A DNA stretch of 64,000 nt. Origin: an uncultured Spirochaetaceae bacterium (lineage in GTDB: Bacteria > Spirochaetota > Spirochaetia > Sphaerochaetales > Sphaerochaetaceae). Where the stretch lies: NCBI GenBank assembly GCA_944389145.1, contig CALXLH010000028.1:1-64000 (forward strand), given 5' to 3'. The notes beneath the pieces were generated by a model. That model was not told where the DNA came from. It made no database searches and saw nothing but the letters and a program-made list of their open reading frames with translations. Shown here piece after piece: positions 33,644 to 42,787 of the stretch (the stretch's first letter is position 1; each line of letters begins with the position of its first letter). A program made the translations under genes and the position numbers.

Positions 33644-34150
33644 ATGCTGAATATCTGCCTCTTCGAACCAGAGATACCGCAGAACACGGGCAACATAGCG
33701 CGGACCTGCGCCGTTACGGGCGCGAGGCTCCATCTTGTCAGGCCGCTTGGCTTCGATATCTCGGAAAAGGCGGTAAGGCATGCGGGACTGGATTACTGGA
33801 AGAGCGTGGATATCGTGGTGCATGATTCCATAGCGGCCTTCATGGAGAGATATAAGGATGAGAGGCTGTACTTCCTCTCCACGAAGGGAACGAGGACATA
33901 CAGCGAAGAGCGCTTCCCGGTGGATGAGGATGCGTATCTGATATTCGGCAAGGAAAGCCGCGGCATCGATGAGGATATACTGGCAGCCCATCCGGAGACC
34001 ACGCTGCGCATACCGATGCTCAATGACGAACGCAGCCTGAACCTCTCCAATTCCGTCGCGATCGCGGCATATGAATACTACAGGCAGCTAGGCTTTCCGG
34101 GAATGCAGAGGAAGGGAGAGCTTACGACAAGAAGATGGGAGGAGCTATGA
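33644..34150 (+). CDS. trmL: tRNA (cytidine(34)-2'-O)-methyltransferase
   Basis: The 168-residue protein begins MLNICLFEPEIPQNTGNIAR and contains LIFGKESRGI and the SPOUT knot end RSLNLSNSVAIAAYEYYRQL, the hallmarks of TrmL. It methylates the wobble ribose of tRNA-Leu. Six upstream codons in frame were dropped to fit the family start. The stop overlaps proC (ATGA). Confidence 0.93.
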   Translation: MLNICLFEPEIPQNTGNIARTCAVTGARLHLVRPLGFDISEKAVRHAGLDYWKSVDIVVHDSIAAFMERYKDERLYFLSTKGTRTYSEERFPVDEDAYLIFGKESRGIDEDILAAHPETTLRIPMLNDERSLNLSNSVAIAAYEYYRQLGFPGMQRKGELTTRRWEEL

Positions 34151-34935
34151 GGATCTCCATAATTGGAAGCGGTAACATGGGAAGCGCGATCGCGCTGGCG
34201 TTGTCCGATTCGGATTACGATGTGGCGTTATATGACAAGGCTCGGGAGAAGGCAGAGGAGACCGCGGCCCAGAAGGAAGGCATCAAGGTCCTTGATTCGA
34301 TCGAGGAGGCGGCAGGAAGCGATGCGATCATACTCGCCATCAAGCCGCAGGTCATGCCTTCGATGTATATCGCGCTGAGGGAGATCGAGACAGGTCTCTG
34401 GATATCGATAGCCGCGGGCGTTCCCCTCTCCGTGCTTGAGGACCATCTCGGGACTGATAACATCGTCCGCTTCATGCCTAATATCGCGGCCCGTGCGAAG
34501 CGCTCAGTAACCGCCATAGCCGCAGGAGACGGAGTCGGCGCGGAGAACAGGAGCCTTGCGTTCTCCATCGCCTCATCATTCGGAGCGGCATACTTCCTGA
34601 ATGAGGAGCTGTTCCCCGCATTCATCGGACTCTCAGGATCCGGCATCGCCTACATGCTTGAGATGATGCATCACATGGCGCTCGGCGGCGTAAAGGCCGG
34701 CATCCCCTACCCTGAGGCACTCTCGATAGTCCGTGACACGATGATGAGCGCAGCGGAGCTGCAGAAGGAGAGCGGAAGGGGCGCGGTTGAGCTGGAGACG
34801 ATGGTATGCTCCGCGGCAGGTACGACGATAGAAGGGGTCAAGGCCCTCTCGGATAACGGATTCGGATCGGCATTGATGGAGGCTGTGCTCGCAGCCTCAG
34901 AGAAGAGCATCGAGCTTGAGGCAAAGGCTCATTAA
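34147..34935 (+). CDS. proC: Pyrroline-5-carboxylate reductase
   Basis: The 262-residue protein has the NADPH fold RISIIGSGNMGSAIA, ILAIKPQVM, RFMPNIAARAKRSVTAIA and the C-terminal dimer/substrate region GLSGSGIAYMLEMM and CSAAGTTIEGVKAL. It makes proline from pyrroline-5-carboxylate. Separate from proBA by 4.5 kb. GGGAGG precedes the ATG. Confidence 0.95.
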   Translation: MRISIIGSGNMGSAIALALSDSDYDVALYDKAREKAEETAAQKEGIKVLDSIEEAAGSDAIILAIKPQVMPSMYIALREIETGLWISIAAGVPLSVLEDHLGTDNIVRFMPNIAARAKRSVTAIAAGDGVGAENRSLAFSIASSFGAAYFLNEELFPAFIGLSGSGIAYMLEMMHHMALGGVKAGIPYPEALSIVRDTMMSAAELQKESGRGAVELETMVCSAAGTTIEGVKALSDNGFGSALMEAVLAASEKSIELEAKAH

Positions 34936-34955
34936 GGATAAGCGAGGTAAATGTC

Positions 34956-36233
34956 ATGATTGACGTCAGGGATATTAAGACACGGTATGATGAGATAGCG
35001 AAGAACATCCGGGATCGCTATATGAATGTCGATCTGGAGAAGATCGCCGCTGATATGGATAGGAGGAGCGCGCTCCTTTCCGAGGTCGAGGCCCTCAGGG
35101 CAAGGCGCAATGAGACGGCCTCCAGGATGAAGGGAAAGCTCGATCAGGAGACGAGGCAGGCCCTTATAGAGGAAGGAAAGGCGATCAAGGAAGAGCTTGC
35201 AGCCAAGGAGTCGGAGCTCTCGGCAATAGACCAGGTCTTCCAGGAAGAGGTCAGGACGATACCGAATTACTACAGTCCGGAGGCTCCTATCGGCAAGGAG
35301 GATAAGGATAGCCTCGCCATCAAGTTCTACGGAGAGCCCACGAGGTTCCCGTTCAAGGCGAAGGACCATGTCCAGCTCGGCGAGGATCTGGATATCCTCG
35401 ACTTCGAGAGCGGAGCCAAGGTATCAGGACAGAAGTTCTACTACATAAAGAACAAGGGAGTGATCCTGCAGATGGCCCTTGAGCGCTATGCCATGGATAT
35501 CGTCCTGAAGCATGGCTTCACCCCATTCATCACTCCAGATATCGCTAAGGAGGAGATCCTGCAGGGCATCGGCTTCAATCCAAGAGGGGCGGAGTCGAAT
35601 ATCTATGCGCTCGAGGGAACGGGAACCTGCCTCGTCGGCACGGCTGAGATCACCCTCGGAGGCTACTACTCAGGGGAGATACTCGACAAGAAGGACCTCC
35701 CGATAAGGATGACGGGCCTTTCCCATTGCTTCCGCCGCGAGGCAGGAGGCGCTGGCCAGTACTCGAAGGGACTGTATCGCGTGCATCAGTTCTCCAAGCT
35801 GGAGATGTTCATCTACTGCCTGCCGGAGGAGAGCGATGCGTTCCATAAGGAGATCCTCTCGATCGAGGAGGAGATATTCCAGGGGCTCGGCATTCCGTAC
35901 CGCATCGTAGATACCGCCACTGGCGATCTCGGTGCTCCAGCCTATCGCAAGTTCGATATCGAGGCATGGATGCCAGGACGCGGCGATGAGGGTGAGTATG
36001 GGGAGGTCACAAGCACCTCGAACTGCACCGACTATCAGGCCCGCTCGCTGAATATCAGATACCGCGATGATGACGGCAAGCTGAAGTTCGTCCATATGCT
36101 CAACGGCACGGCGATGGCCCTCTCAAGGGCGGTGGTCGCCGTCATGGAGAACTATCAGGAAGAAGATGGGTCGATAAGGATCCCGGAAGCCCTCGTTCCC
36201 TACTGCGGCTTCGACAGGATAGAGAGGAAGTAA
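34956..36233 (+). CDS. serS: Seryl-tRNA synthetase
   Basis: The 425-residue protein has the N-terminal coiled-coil arm (about 30-105), motif 2 (LSHCFRREAGGAG...KGLYRVHQFSKLEMF) and motif 3 (STSNCTDYQARSLNIRY and the NGTAMALSRAVVAVMEN end). Class II synthetase charging tRNA-Ser. Transcribed after proC at 20 bp. Confidence 0.97.
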   Translation: MIDVRDIKTRYDEIAKNIRDRYMNVDLEKIAADMDRRSALLSEVEALRARRNETASRMKGKLDQETRQALIEEGKAIKEELAAKESELSAIDQVFQEEVRTIPNYYSPEAPIGKEDKDSLAIKFYGEPTRFPFKAKDHVQLGEDLDILDFESGAKVSGQKFYYIKNKGVILQMALERYAMDIVLKHGFTPFITPDIAKEEILQGIGFNPRGAESNIYALEGTGTCLVGTAEITLGGYYSGEILDKKDLPIRMTGLSHCFRREAGGAGQYSKGLYRVHQFSKLEMFIYCLPEESDAFHKEILSIEEEIFQGLGIPYRIVDTATGDLGAPAYRKFDIEAWMPGRGDEGEYGEVTSTSNCTDYQARSLNIRYRDDDGKLKFVHMLNGTAMALSRAVVAVMENYQEEDGSIRIPEALVPYCGFDRIERK

Positions 36234-36237
36234 TCAT

Positions 36238-37692
36238 ATGACTAGCGCGCTGCTGACGGATTTCTATGAGCTGACGATGATGCAGGGCTACTACCTTGAG
36301 CATCATGATTCAAGGGCCGTGTTCGATATGTTCTATCGCAACAACCCCTTCCAGGGAGGATACACGATCTTCACCGGCATCGAGGAGATACTGGACAAGC
36401 TCGAGGATCTCCGCTTCAGCGCCGAGGATATCGCCTATCTGGAGTCGCTGAACCTCTTTGACAAGGGATTCCTGGATTATCTGAGGACATACCGCTTCCA
36501 TGGGGACGTATACGCGTTTGATGAGGGCACGCCGGCATTTCCCGGAGAGCCGCTTATCAGGATCGAGAGCGACCTGATGGATGCACAGCTGATCGAATCG
36601 ATGCTGCTGAACACGATAAACTTCCAGACGCTGATCGCAACAAAGGCCTCGCGCATGGTCCAGGCAACCAAGGGCCATGGGAACATCATGGAGTTCGGCC
36701 TGAGACGCGCACAGGGCGAGAATGGCGCACATGCCGCTTCCAGGGCATCGTTCATAGGCGGGACTAAGAGTACCAGCAACACATTCGCGGGAAAGCTCTA
36801 TGGCATACCAGTGTCTGGCACGATGGCCCACTCATGGATAATGAGCTACCCTTCCGAGGTCGAGGCATTCCGCAAGTTCGCAGAGATCTACCCTGATAAC
36901 GCAATCCTGCTTATCGATACCTATGATACGCTCGGCTCTGGCATAGATGCCGCGATAACCGTCGGTCTCGAGCAGAAGGCCAAGGGAAAGAAGATCGGGG
37001 TACGCATAGACTCAGGAGACCTCTCCTATCTCACGAAGGAGATAAGGGCCAGGCTCGATGCGGCGGGGCTTGAGGACGCGATCATCTGCGTCTCGAATGA
37101 TATCACTGAGGATATCATCAAGAGCCTTATCTCCGATGGTGCTCCGATCGACAGCTGGGGCATAGGCACGCATCTGGTGACAGGAGGCTCGCAGGCCTCG
37201 CTCAATGGCGTGTATAAGCTCTCAGCCAAGGAAGTCGACGGTGTGTTCCAGCCCTGCCTCAAGGTCTCCAACAGCTATGAGAAGACCACTAACCCAGGGA
37301 TAAAGCAGGTATACCGCTTCTTCGACAGATCCGGAGGAGCGCTCGCGGATCTGATCACGCTCGAGGATGAGAAGCTTGAGGAAGGCATGAACTACACATT
37401 CTATCATCCCTTCTCCACCGCAGACTTCTTCGTGATGAAGACCTCGCGCTATGCCTGCTTCAAGCCCCTCCTCTCAAAGAAGATGGAAGATGGAAGGAGG
37501 ATATCGCCCAAGAGGGATCTTAAGGAGATACAGTCTGAATCCGCAAGGCTTCTTGCCTCATTCGACCGTAGCTATAAGAGGCAGATCAACCCTCATATCT
37601 ACAAGGTGTCGCTGTCGGAGAAGCTGCGCACGCTCAAGACAGAGCTGCTGGTCTCAGCCCGAGTGAAGGAAGAGGAAGAGAAGGCAAGATGA
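36238..37692 (+). CDS. pncB: Nicotinate phosphoribosyltransferase
   Basis: The 484-residue protein starts TSALLTDFYELTMMQGYYLE and has FGLRRAQGENGAHAASRASFIGGTKSTSN, the His-containing GTMAHSWIMSYPSE (site of phosphorylation in the family) and VRIDSGDLSYL. It starts NAD salvage from nicotinate with ATP. Only 4 bp separate it from serS, and its stop overlaps the next gene (ATGA). NAD supply is of interest because two sirtuins are in this window. Confidence 0.95.
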   Translation: MTSALLTDFYELTMMQGYYLEHHDSRAVFDMFYRNNPFQGGYTIFTGIEEILDKLEDLRFSAEDIAYLESLNLFDKGFLDYLRTYRFHGDVYAFDEGTPAFPGEPLIRIESDLMDAQLIESMLLNTINFQTLIATKASRMVQATKGHGNIMEFGLRRAQGENGAHAASRASFIGGTKSTSNTFAGKLYGIPVSGTMAHSWIMSYPSEVEAFRKFAEIYPDNAILLIDTYDTLGSGIDAAITVGLEQKAKGKKIGVRIDSGDLSYLTKEIRARLDAAGLEDAIICVSNDITEDIIKSLISDGAPIDSWGIGTHLVTGGSQASLNGVYKLSAKEVDGVFQPCLKVSNSYEKTTNPGIKQVYRFFDRSGGALADLITLEDEKLEEGMNYTFYHPFSTADFFVMKTSRYACFKPLLSKKMEDGRRISPKRDLKEIQSESARLLASFDRSYKRQINPHIYKVSLSEKLRTLKTELLVSARVKEEEEKAR

Positions 37693-38405
37693 TCCTTTCC
37701 TATCCGAAGAGCCGGAAGACGCTCATCGCGCTCATCTCGCTTACGGCCCTCTTCGTAGTGCTGATACTTCTCCTGTACAGGCCGGAGAACCCTGAGGAGT
37801 GCGCGATCATAGCGATAATCGTCGGCTCCCTCGGGGCATTCATCTCCGTCTCCTCCGCACGATTCGTGATGAACAGCGAGATACTATCGCTGAGGTACAT
37901 GCTGGCAAACGCAATAAGCCTTGAGCATTGCGCTGAGGAGCTGAGAAGCGCGGCAAGGATGATGAGGAAAGGATCCGAGAGCAGATTCCAGGCAGCAGCG
38001 CAGGCGGCTGACGCATATAGCGCCATCGGAAGATACGATGAGGCCATAGAGCTCCTGAGGGATGTGGCGCTTGAGCGCCCTGCAGCCTCACGCTCCACGA
38101 CCTTCCTGCTTGCAGCGCTCCGCTATTCGATCCTCAAGGGAGACAGCGAGGCTGCGGATGAGTATCAGGAAAAGCTCGGCATGGCAATCTCAGGCATGCC
38201 GCAGGGCATGACCCGCAGCCACTTCGAGAGGGAGATGAAGCCATTCTCTTCATTCCTTTCCGGCGAGTACGGTCCGATGGAGAACCGCTTCCATAACGGA
38301 GAGACGCTCCTGATAAGGCTAGAGGCAGCAAGGCTGCTTCTCGATGGAAGCGATGGCAATCTCAGGCAGGAATGCATTGCTCTGATAGAAGAAGCATCAG
38401 AATAG
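37689..38405 (+). CDS. Membrane protein with TPR-like region, unknown function
   Basis: The 238-residue protein has two membrane segments (about 12-30 and 38-55) and a helical, TPR-like part (about 95-165: AAAQAADAYSAIGRYDEAIELLRDVALERPA). No family was recognised. It is the last gene of the trmL-proC-serS-pncB run and ends 58 bp before a bidirectional terminator. Possibly a membrane-attached adaptor. Confidence 0.65.
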   Translation: MILSYPKSRKTLIALISLTALFVVLILLLYRPENPEECAIIAIIVGSLGAFISVSSARFVMNSEILSLRYMLANAISLEHCAEELRSAARMMRKGSESRFQAAAQAADAYSAIGRYDEAIELLRDVALERPAASRSTTFLLAALRYSILKGDSEAADEYQEKLGMAISGMPQGMTRSHFEREMKPFSSFLSGEYGPMENRFHNGETLLIRLEAARLLLDGSDGNLRQECIALIEEASE

Positions 38406-38462
38406 GCATGGCAACGATATGAGACATTGATGCATATCGCATCATTAATGTGTGAAAACCAC

Positions 38463-38492
38463 GAGGACTGATATCACTTAGATACAGTCCTC
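38463..38492. terminator. Bidirectional terminator
   Basis: GAGGACTG (38463-38470) and CAGTCCTC (38485-38492) form a perfect 8-bp stem with a 14-base loop. It lies between two convergent genes; downstream sequence is T-rich on the plus strand (ATATCATTTC) and has GGTTTTCAC on the minus strand, so it can serve both. Confidence 0.75.
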
Positions 38493-38500
38493 ATATCATT

Positions 38501-39424
38501 TCAGTTATCCTGTTCAGGGGCCTTCCACTTCTGCACGAGCGTGAAGAAATCGGTCTTCTGCAGCATCAGCTGCTTCTTCTTGATCTCCTCATTGAACAGC
38601 TCCTTATCCACATATGGCTTCCACTTCTCAGCAACGTTCTTTCCAGCTATGTGCCTTATCGAAAGGGCCTTCGTATAGAACCTGTTCACGCCTTCGCAGA
38701 GCGAGCGATCCTCGATTATGGAGACACGCTCAGGAAACTGCAGGGCAAGGGCGCGAGTCGTCAGTATCCGATAACCGAGAAGATAGCATCTGACGCCGAA
38801 GTCCATAGCCTGATAGAACTCTCCCGAGATGAGGGTATCGAAGGCCCTGAGCCTCTGGAAGAGCGCCCTGTCATATAATCCCAGCTCCATCACTGGATAG
38901 AGGTTATCCTCATCACGGTCATCCTCTATCGTAGGGACGAAGGAAGCCGGCTCGACATTCTTTCCACGGACGAATGGAGCGCGGAGCGTCGGAAGGACCT
39001 CCCCTGCAGAGGAGATCATCACAGGGGTTATGATCGCGGGATGGTTATGGGCCGCCATCTTCGCCATGAGCTTCTCTCCCTCGAACGCGATAAGCACGGA
39101 ATCGGTACGGACGACGAGGAAATACGTGGCGTAGCACTCATCCGCAAGCGCGTTTATGTACTCTCCCGTGGTGGCCGCGTTCTTGAAGGCGATGAAATTG
39201 ACATCTGGGAAACGCTCCTGAAGCTCTCCATCCTCCATGCGTGACTGGAGCGTCATCACATAGATGCTGGCTGACATGTTCGCCGTATACCACTCAAGGG
39301 TAGAGGCAAGCTCATCGTAGGTTGAGAGATCGAGTATTCCGATGGCAAGCTGCTGCTGCCTGTACAGGGACGAGATGCGCAGCCCTAGATCCTGATGGCG
39401 ATGTATTATCTTATATTCACTCAT
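38501..39424 (-). CDS. Putative GT-A-fold glycosyltransferase-like protein
   Basis: The 307-residue protein is not a clear family member. Its layout resembles glycosyltransferase family 2: an N-terminal alpha/beta part (SASIYVMTLQSR, VNFIAFKNAATTGEYINAL), an acidic segment (VVRTDSVLIAFEG, about 101-113, as a D-x-D-like site), and MELGLYDRALFQRLRAFD...YQAMDFGVRCYLLGYRIL, similar to the acceptor region 'GgfDe...D.dl..R....Gy'. Strict D-x-D is missing. It overlaps proB by 8 bp and so is the last gene of proA-proB. Function inferred weakly. Confidence 0.5.
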   Translation of the reverse strand: MSEYKIIHRHQDLGLRISSLYRQQQLAIGILDLSTYDELASTLEWYTANMSASIYVMTLQSRMEDGELQERFPDVNFIAFKNAATTGEYINALADECYATYFLVVRTDSVLIAFEGEKLMAKMAAHNHPAIITPVMISSAGEVLPTLRAPFVRGKNVEPASFVPTIEDDRDEDNLYPVMELGLYDRALFQRLRAFDTLISGEFYQAMDFGVRCYLLGYRILTTRALALQFPERVSIIEDRSLCEGVNRFYTKALSIRHIAGKNVAEKWKPYVDKELFNEEIKKKQLMLQKTDFFTLVQKWKAPEQDN

Positions 39425-40535
39425 TTTCCGTGAAGACGAGATCCTCAGGCCTGAAGATCACATCCTTCCTCCCTTCTCCGATAAGGCTTCCTATTTCGGA
39501 GCTTTTATGCCCTTGTAATTTCTCTATCTCGGTACTGTCGAAATACGGGACGGCCTTGGCGAAGACCGATCCGGCAGAGTCCATCACCGCGACGACCTCA
39601 CCTGCGAGGAAGACCCCCTTGACCTCCGTTATCCCGGAGGGAAGGAGGCTCTTATGGCCAAGGAGCGCCTTCTTCGCGCCGTCATCCACGCGGATGACAC
39701 CGGTGTAGGAGGTATTGAGGATCCAGCGCTCACGCTGGGTTATCCTCTTCTCCGGATGGATATATGTCCCAACCTCCTCACCATCGGCGATACGTACCAG
39801 CACGTCCTTCTCGTATCCAGATGCGATTATCGTGGCACACCCACCCTTCTGCGCGATCTCCGCGGCCAGAAGCTTCGTCTTCATGCCTCCTGTGGAGAAG
39901 CGGCTTCCGGCGCCCTTGGCATAGGAGAATATCTCCGGCGTGATCTCCTCGATCTCAGGAAGCAGACGGGCATCCTTATCGGTCTTAGGGTTACCCGTGT
40001 ATATCCCATCTATATCCGTAAGGAGGACAAGGAGGTCCGCGTCTATCTTGGAGGCCACCATGGCGCTGAGGCGGTCATTATCGCCGAAGTTCGTTCCGAC
40101 CTCCGCCGCGGAGACGACGTCATTCTCGTTGAAGATGGGGATGACGCCCATTGCCAGCAGCATGGATACGGACTGTCTGAGGTTGTTGTAGCTCACCCTG
40201 TTGTTCAGCACGGTACGGGTTATCAATACCTGGGCACAGAGCAATCCATGGCGGCTGAAGGCCTCTCGATACGCACTCATAAGCACAGGCTGCCCGATAG
40301 CCGCGCAGGCCTGGCGCATCGCTATGTATACAACCGGATTGGTATGGCCGAGGGCCTTGGCGCCAAGCCCCACAGCTCCCGAGGAGACGAGCAGTACCTG
40401 CTTGCCCATATCGCGAAGCTTGGCGATCTCGCTGACGATCGCCTCGATCCTGTCGCTATCGACGCCGGAAGGAGACGAGAGGATATTCGTTCCGGCCTTT
40501 ATCACTATACGCCTGACACCAGAGAAATCGCGCAT
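39417..40535 (-). CDS. proB: Glutamate 5-kinase with PUA domain
   Basis: The 372-residue protein has the amino-acid-kinase domain (about 1-255: RIVIKAGTNIL, VLLVSSGAVGLG, FNENDVVSA, VLLTDIDGIYTGNP, GTGGM-like STGGMKTKLLAA) and a PUA domain (about 275-365). It makes glutamyl-5-phosphate for proline. It overlaps proA by one base. Feedback control by proline is usual in this family. Confidence 0.95.
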   Translation of the reverse strand: MRDFSGVRRIVIKAGTNILSSPSGVDSDRIEAIVSEIAKLRDMGKQVLLVSSGAVGLGAKALGHTNPVVYIAMRQACAAIGQPVLMSAYREAFSRHGLLCAQVLITRTVLNNRVSYNNLRQSVSMLLAMGVIPIFNENDVVSAAEVGTNFGDNDRLSAMVASKIDADLLVLLTDIDGIYTGNPKTDKDARLLPEIEEITPEIFSYAKGAGSRFSTGGMKTKLLAAEIAQKGGCATIIASGYEKDVLVRIADGEEVGTYIHPEKRITQRERWILNTSYTGVIRVDDGAKKALLGHKSLLPSGITEVKGVFLAGEVVAVMDSAGSVFAKAVPYFDSTEIEKLQGHKSSEIGSLIGEGRKDVIFRPEDLVFTENE

Positions 40536-41815
40536 CAGATAAGATCCTTATGATGGAAGGCCTTTCCGTTCCTTCCTGAATACTCGGCTACGGTCTCTCC
40601 ATGACCGGAAAGAAGCCACTTCGTCGTCACGAGTCCATCAAGCCCAACCGGTCCGCGGGCATGTATCTTGGATGTGGATATCCCGACCTCAGCGCCAAGG
40701 CCGAAGCGGAAGCCATCCGCAAAGCGCGTCGAGCAGTTGCAGAATACATCGGCACTGTCCACGGAGAGGAAAAAACGCCTCTTATGCTCCTCGCTCTCGG
40801 TGATGATCGCATCGGTATGATGGGAGCCATGGTCCTGTATATGACGGATGGCCTCATCTATGCCATCAACCACCTTCACCGCGCATTCAAGGGAGAGGAA
40901 CTCCGTATGGTAGTCATCCTCGCACGCGGCGATTCCGTCCTTAAAATACGGAAGCGAGCGCTCATCCGCATGAACGATGATATTCCTCTCGGAGAATGCA
41001 GAGGCAAGGCGCGGCAGGAACGCATCGGATACCGCTGAATCGATGAGGAAGGTCTCGGCGGCATTGCAGGCCGCAGGATACTGGACCTTGCTGTCTATGC
41101 ATATGGGAAGGGCCTTATCAAGGTCAGCGTCCCCATCGACGTAGACTGAGCATATGCCATCGGCATGGCCAAGGACCGGAATCCTGGTATTATCCATAAC
41201 GAAGCGGACAAATGCGTTGGAGCCACGAGGGATTATCAGATCTATCTCCTTATCCAAGCTGAGGATAGCATTGACATCCTCATGGCTCTCTATGCCGAGT
41301 ATCCACTCCCTTCCGACGATTGGTAAGGAGGCCTCCCTTATTATCGAGACAAGCACTCTGTTAGTAAGCATCGCTTCCTTACCGCCTTTGAGGACAACGC
41401 TGTTGCCTGACTTCATCGCAAGTCCGGCAATCTGGATGAGGGCATCGGGCCTGGCCTCGAAGATCATTGCTATCACGCCGATCGGGAAGGTGACCTTTTC
41501 CAGCACGAAGCCAGGATCAAGCTCCCTCTTCTCACGCACCCGGCCTATCGGATCAGGAAGGGAACGCAGCTCGAGAAGGCCCTTGATGGCACTGTCTATC
41601 TTCTCATCGGTAAGCTCAAGCCGGTGCAAGAGCGATGAGGAGATCCCCTCATCCCTCGCCCGTCCGATATCCTTTCCGTTCTCACGATGGATCAGATCCC
41701 TCTGCCCATCGATGGCACCGGCGATGGCCTCAAGAGCCGCCTTCCGTGCCTCATGGCCAAGCGCCTCGGTACTCCTCAGCGCGCCTATGCCTTTCCTCAG
41801 TCTTTCATCTGCCAT
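40535..41815 (-). CDS. proA: Glutamate-5-semialdehyde dehydrogenase
   Basis: The 426-residue protein has FPIGVIAMIFEARPDALIQIAG, GNSVVLKGGKEAM, the catalytic Cys region QYPAACNAAETFLID and the end ARGPVGLDGLVTTKWLLSG. It reduces glutamyl phosphate to the semialdehyde. First gene of proA-proB; the proline path is completed by proC at 34147. Confidence 0.96.
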   Translation of the reverse strand: MADERLRKGIGALRSTEALGHEARKAALEAIAGAIDGQRDLIHRENGKDIGRARDEGISSSLLHRLELTDEKIDSAIKGLLELRSLPDPIGRVREKRELDPGFVLEKVTFPIGVIAMIFEARPDALIQIAGLAMKSGNSVVLKGGKEAMLTNRVLVSIIREASLPIVGREWILGIESHEDVNAILSLDKEIDLIIPRGSNAFVRFVMDNTRIPVLGHADGICSVYVDGDADLDKALPICIDSKVQYPAACNAAETFLIDSAVSDAFLPRLASAFSERNIIVHADERSLPYFKDGIAACEDDYHTEFLSLECAVKVVDGIDEAIRHIQDHGSHHTDAIITESEEHKRRFFLSVDSADVFCNCSTRFADGFRFGLGAEVGISTSKIHARGPVGLDGLVTTKWLLSGHGETVAEYSGRNGKAFHHKDLI

Positions 41816-41866
41816 AGCCAGAGCCTACCACAAGCCACAGCTGGCATCAATAACGGCAGGGAATGA

Positions 41867-41899
41867 TATATTGCCCACAATCAATCACTATATTGCTCA
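41867..41899. repeat. Two direct half-sites spaced 22 bp, between proA and the AraC-type gene
   Basis: TATATTGCCCA (41867-41877) and TATATTGCTCA (41889-41899) are direct repeats exactly two helical turns apart, the arrangement favoured by AraC-type regulators. They lie 85-117 bp before the AraC-type start and 52 bp before the proA start. The rest of 41816-41983 is A+T-rich and has a possible -10 (TACAAT, 41972-41977). Confidence 0.5.
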
Positions 41900-41983
41900 T
41901 TTTGCTTAAAAATCCTGAAAATTCAATGAAATAACTTATCTTTTCTCATAATTTATGCGAAGAATCCGTGATACAATCTGGTT

Positions 41984-42787
41984 ATGGGCAGCACTACGTT
42001 CACATCGGATGTCATGGGCATCAAGCCTGAGCTGAGATACATCTCACGGTTCAGGTACGAGAATGACTGGCAGCCCTCGCTTCGCGCTGATACATCAACC
42101 CAGATACTGTATTTCTCCGAAGGCAAGGGCAGGATGGATATCGGAGATGAGAGCCACGATGTACAGAGCGATGACTTCGCGGTCCTTGCGCCGAATACCT
42201 CGTATTTGATCGAGCGCTCAGCGGAAGAGGATTCCCTGGAGTACTATGTCGTAGGCATAGGCAATGCCGGTGCGGAGATCTTCCCGGAAGGGTCTCCGAT
42301 AATCAGGCTGGGCGACTCGAGATCCACCGCTCGGCGGCTGATAACGACGATCTACCGCGAGATGCAGGATAATGATAAGGGAAAATCCCTGCTCTCAGAA
42401 GGACTGCTGTATGAGCTGATCGTCCTGATATCACGCAGGAAGGATGACAAGGCGGGAGATGGCGTCTCAAGCGATATGGCAGAGCTGAGGCAGTACATGG
42501 ACGACCACTACGCCGAGGACATAGACCTCACGACGCTCTCCAACATCTCCTCGATAAGCCGCTTCCATCTTGTGCGCAAGTTCCGCAAGGAGACAGGAAG
42601 CACGCCGATGGAATATCTGGGGAAGCGCAGGATAAGCGAGGCATGCTCCCTGCTGGCATCCACGGAGATGAGCATATCCGCAATAGCCTCCTCCATCGGC
42701 TTTTCATCGTCCTCCTACTTCTCGGAGCGCTTCAGGAAGGAAACGGGAATCCCTCCGACAAGATTTAGGAACGAGGCAAGGGGGTGA
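41984..42787 (+). CDS. AraC-family transcriptional regulator
   Basis: The 267-residue protein has an N-terminal cupin-like sensor (about 20-110: ILYFSEGKGRMDIGDE, FAVLAPNTSYLIE) and two helix-turn-helix motifs at the end (LTTLSNISSISRFHLVRKFRKETG and SISAIASSIGFSSSSYFSERFRKETG). It should respond to a small ligand, often a sugar or other carbon source. It ends one base before the convergent XdhC-YqeB stop. No target is adjacent apart from the repeats upstream. Confidence 0.92.
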   Translation: MGSTTFTSDVMGIKPELRYISRFRYENDWQPSLRADTSTQILYFSEGKGRMDIGDESHDVQSDDFAVLAPNTSYLIERSAEEDSLEYYVVGIGNAGAEIFPEGSPIIRLGDSRSTARRLITTIYREMQDNDKGKSLLSEGLLYELIVLISRRKDDKAGDGVSSDMAELRQYMDDHYAEDIDLTTLSNISSISRFHLVRKFRKETGSTPMEYLGKRRISEACSLLASTEMSISAIASSIGFSSSSYFSERFRKETGIPPTRFRNEARG

